Below, in pieces: positions 13,533 to 13,587 of a DNA stretch of 13,587 nt (its first letter is position 1; every line of letters begins with the position of its first letter). Position numbers and translations under genes: made by a program. Under the pieces are notes generated by a model. That model had not been told where the DNA came from and ran no database searches. It worked only from the letters and a program-made list of their open reading frames with translations. Source of the stretch: Anaerolineaceae bacterium (lineage in GTDB: Bacteria > Chloroflexota > Anaerolineae > Anaerolineales > Villigracilaceae); the NCBI GenBank assembly GCA_009885445.1, contig VFKQ01000045.1:1-13587 (forward strand). Reading direction: 5' to 3'.

Positions 13533-13587
13533 CTATTGTAAAACTTCTACCAAACAGGATTCGATTTCTTGTGGTGTGGGAATAGAG
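13533..13587 (-). CDS. C-terminal end of an unidentified upstream gene (partial)
   Basis: Reading inward from the right edge on the minus strand, one frame gives 17 codons ending in TAG at 13533-13535: SIPTPQEIESCLVEVLQ. The composition (acidic, helical, no low-complexity) is protein-like, and its end is followed at once by the repeat spacer. It is too short to identify. It could be a chance frame. Confidence 0.35.
   Translation of the reverse strand, partial: SIPTPQEIESCLVEVLQ

Overview
The window is a compact stretch of a moderately GC-rich bacterial chromosome. All fifteen complete genes, plus one cut-off gene tail at the right edge, lie on the minus strand, so transcription runs from the high to the low coordinates. 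The combination of a chromosomal parA-parB pair, an orphan CpaF-type ATPase beside a soluble two-component system, tandem V4R proteins, and several families of short interspersed palindromes suggests a member of the Chloroflexota (Anaerolineae-like). That assignment is an inference from gene content and style. No rRNA or other phylogenetic marker is present.

Layout in transcription order. (1) 13587-11740: the last 17 codons of an unidentified gene, a repeat-rich spacer, parA, a hairpin-forming spacer, and parB (chromosome partitioning). (2) 11669-5423: a probable operon of amidohydrolase, histidine kinase with a T2SS-ATPase-like N-terminal domain, GAF histidine kinase, OmpR-type response regulator, a 96-residue protein of unknown function, and a CpaF/TadA secretion ATPase. 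Three junctions here are tight: the amidohydrolase stop and kinase start share ATGA, the two kinases are 7 nt apart, and the small gene and cpaF share ATGA. (3) 5422-5072: about 350 bp without a gene, made of short repeat and palindrome fragments, with a TATAAT box in front of the next operon. (4) 5071-1790: a tight operon of double-HTH regulator, TPR protein, GNAT acetyltransferase and two tandem V4R paralogues, with spacings of 5 nt, -4 nt, 1 nt and -8 nt. (5) 1727-58: a monoacylglycerol-lipase-like alpha/beta hydrolase, then a membrane-anchored DsbA-like thioredoxin-fold protein, ended by a strong intrinsic terminator at the left edge.

How the genes may work together. The two soluble kinases and one DNA-binding response regulator form a cytoplasmic signalling unit. 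The first kinase carries two RLGxxL-type motifs like those of type II secretion and pilus ATPases (the MshEN / T2SSE N-domain class), and the operon ends with a CpaF ATPase, so control of a Tad/Flp-type pilus or secretion machine is a reasonable hypothesis. The usual TadB/TadC membrane partners are not in the window. The HTH-TPR-GNAT-V4R-V4R operon looks like a sensory or regulatory module. The V4R domains may bind a small ligand or metal through their conserved cysteines, but the input and output are unknown.

The most interesting non-gene signals are three intergenic elements built from 9-nt tandem units, two of them arranged as inverted arms; an in-frame palindromic repeat inserted in the amidohydrolase gene; and a 43-bp palindrome that carries the stop codon of the lipase gene and a possible -35 box for the dsbA-like gene.
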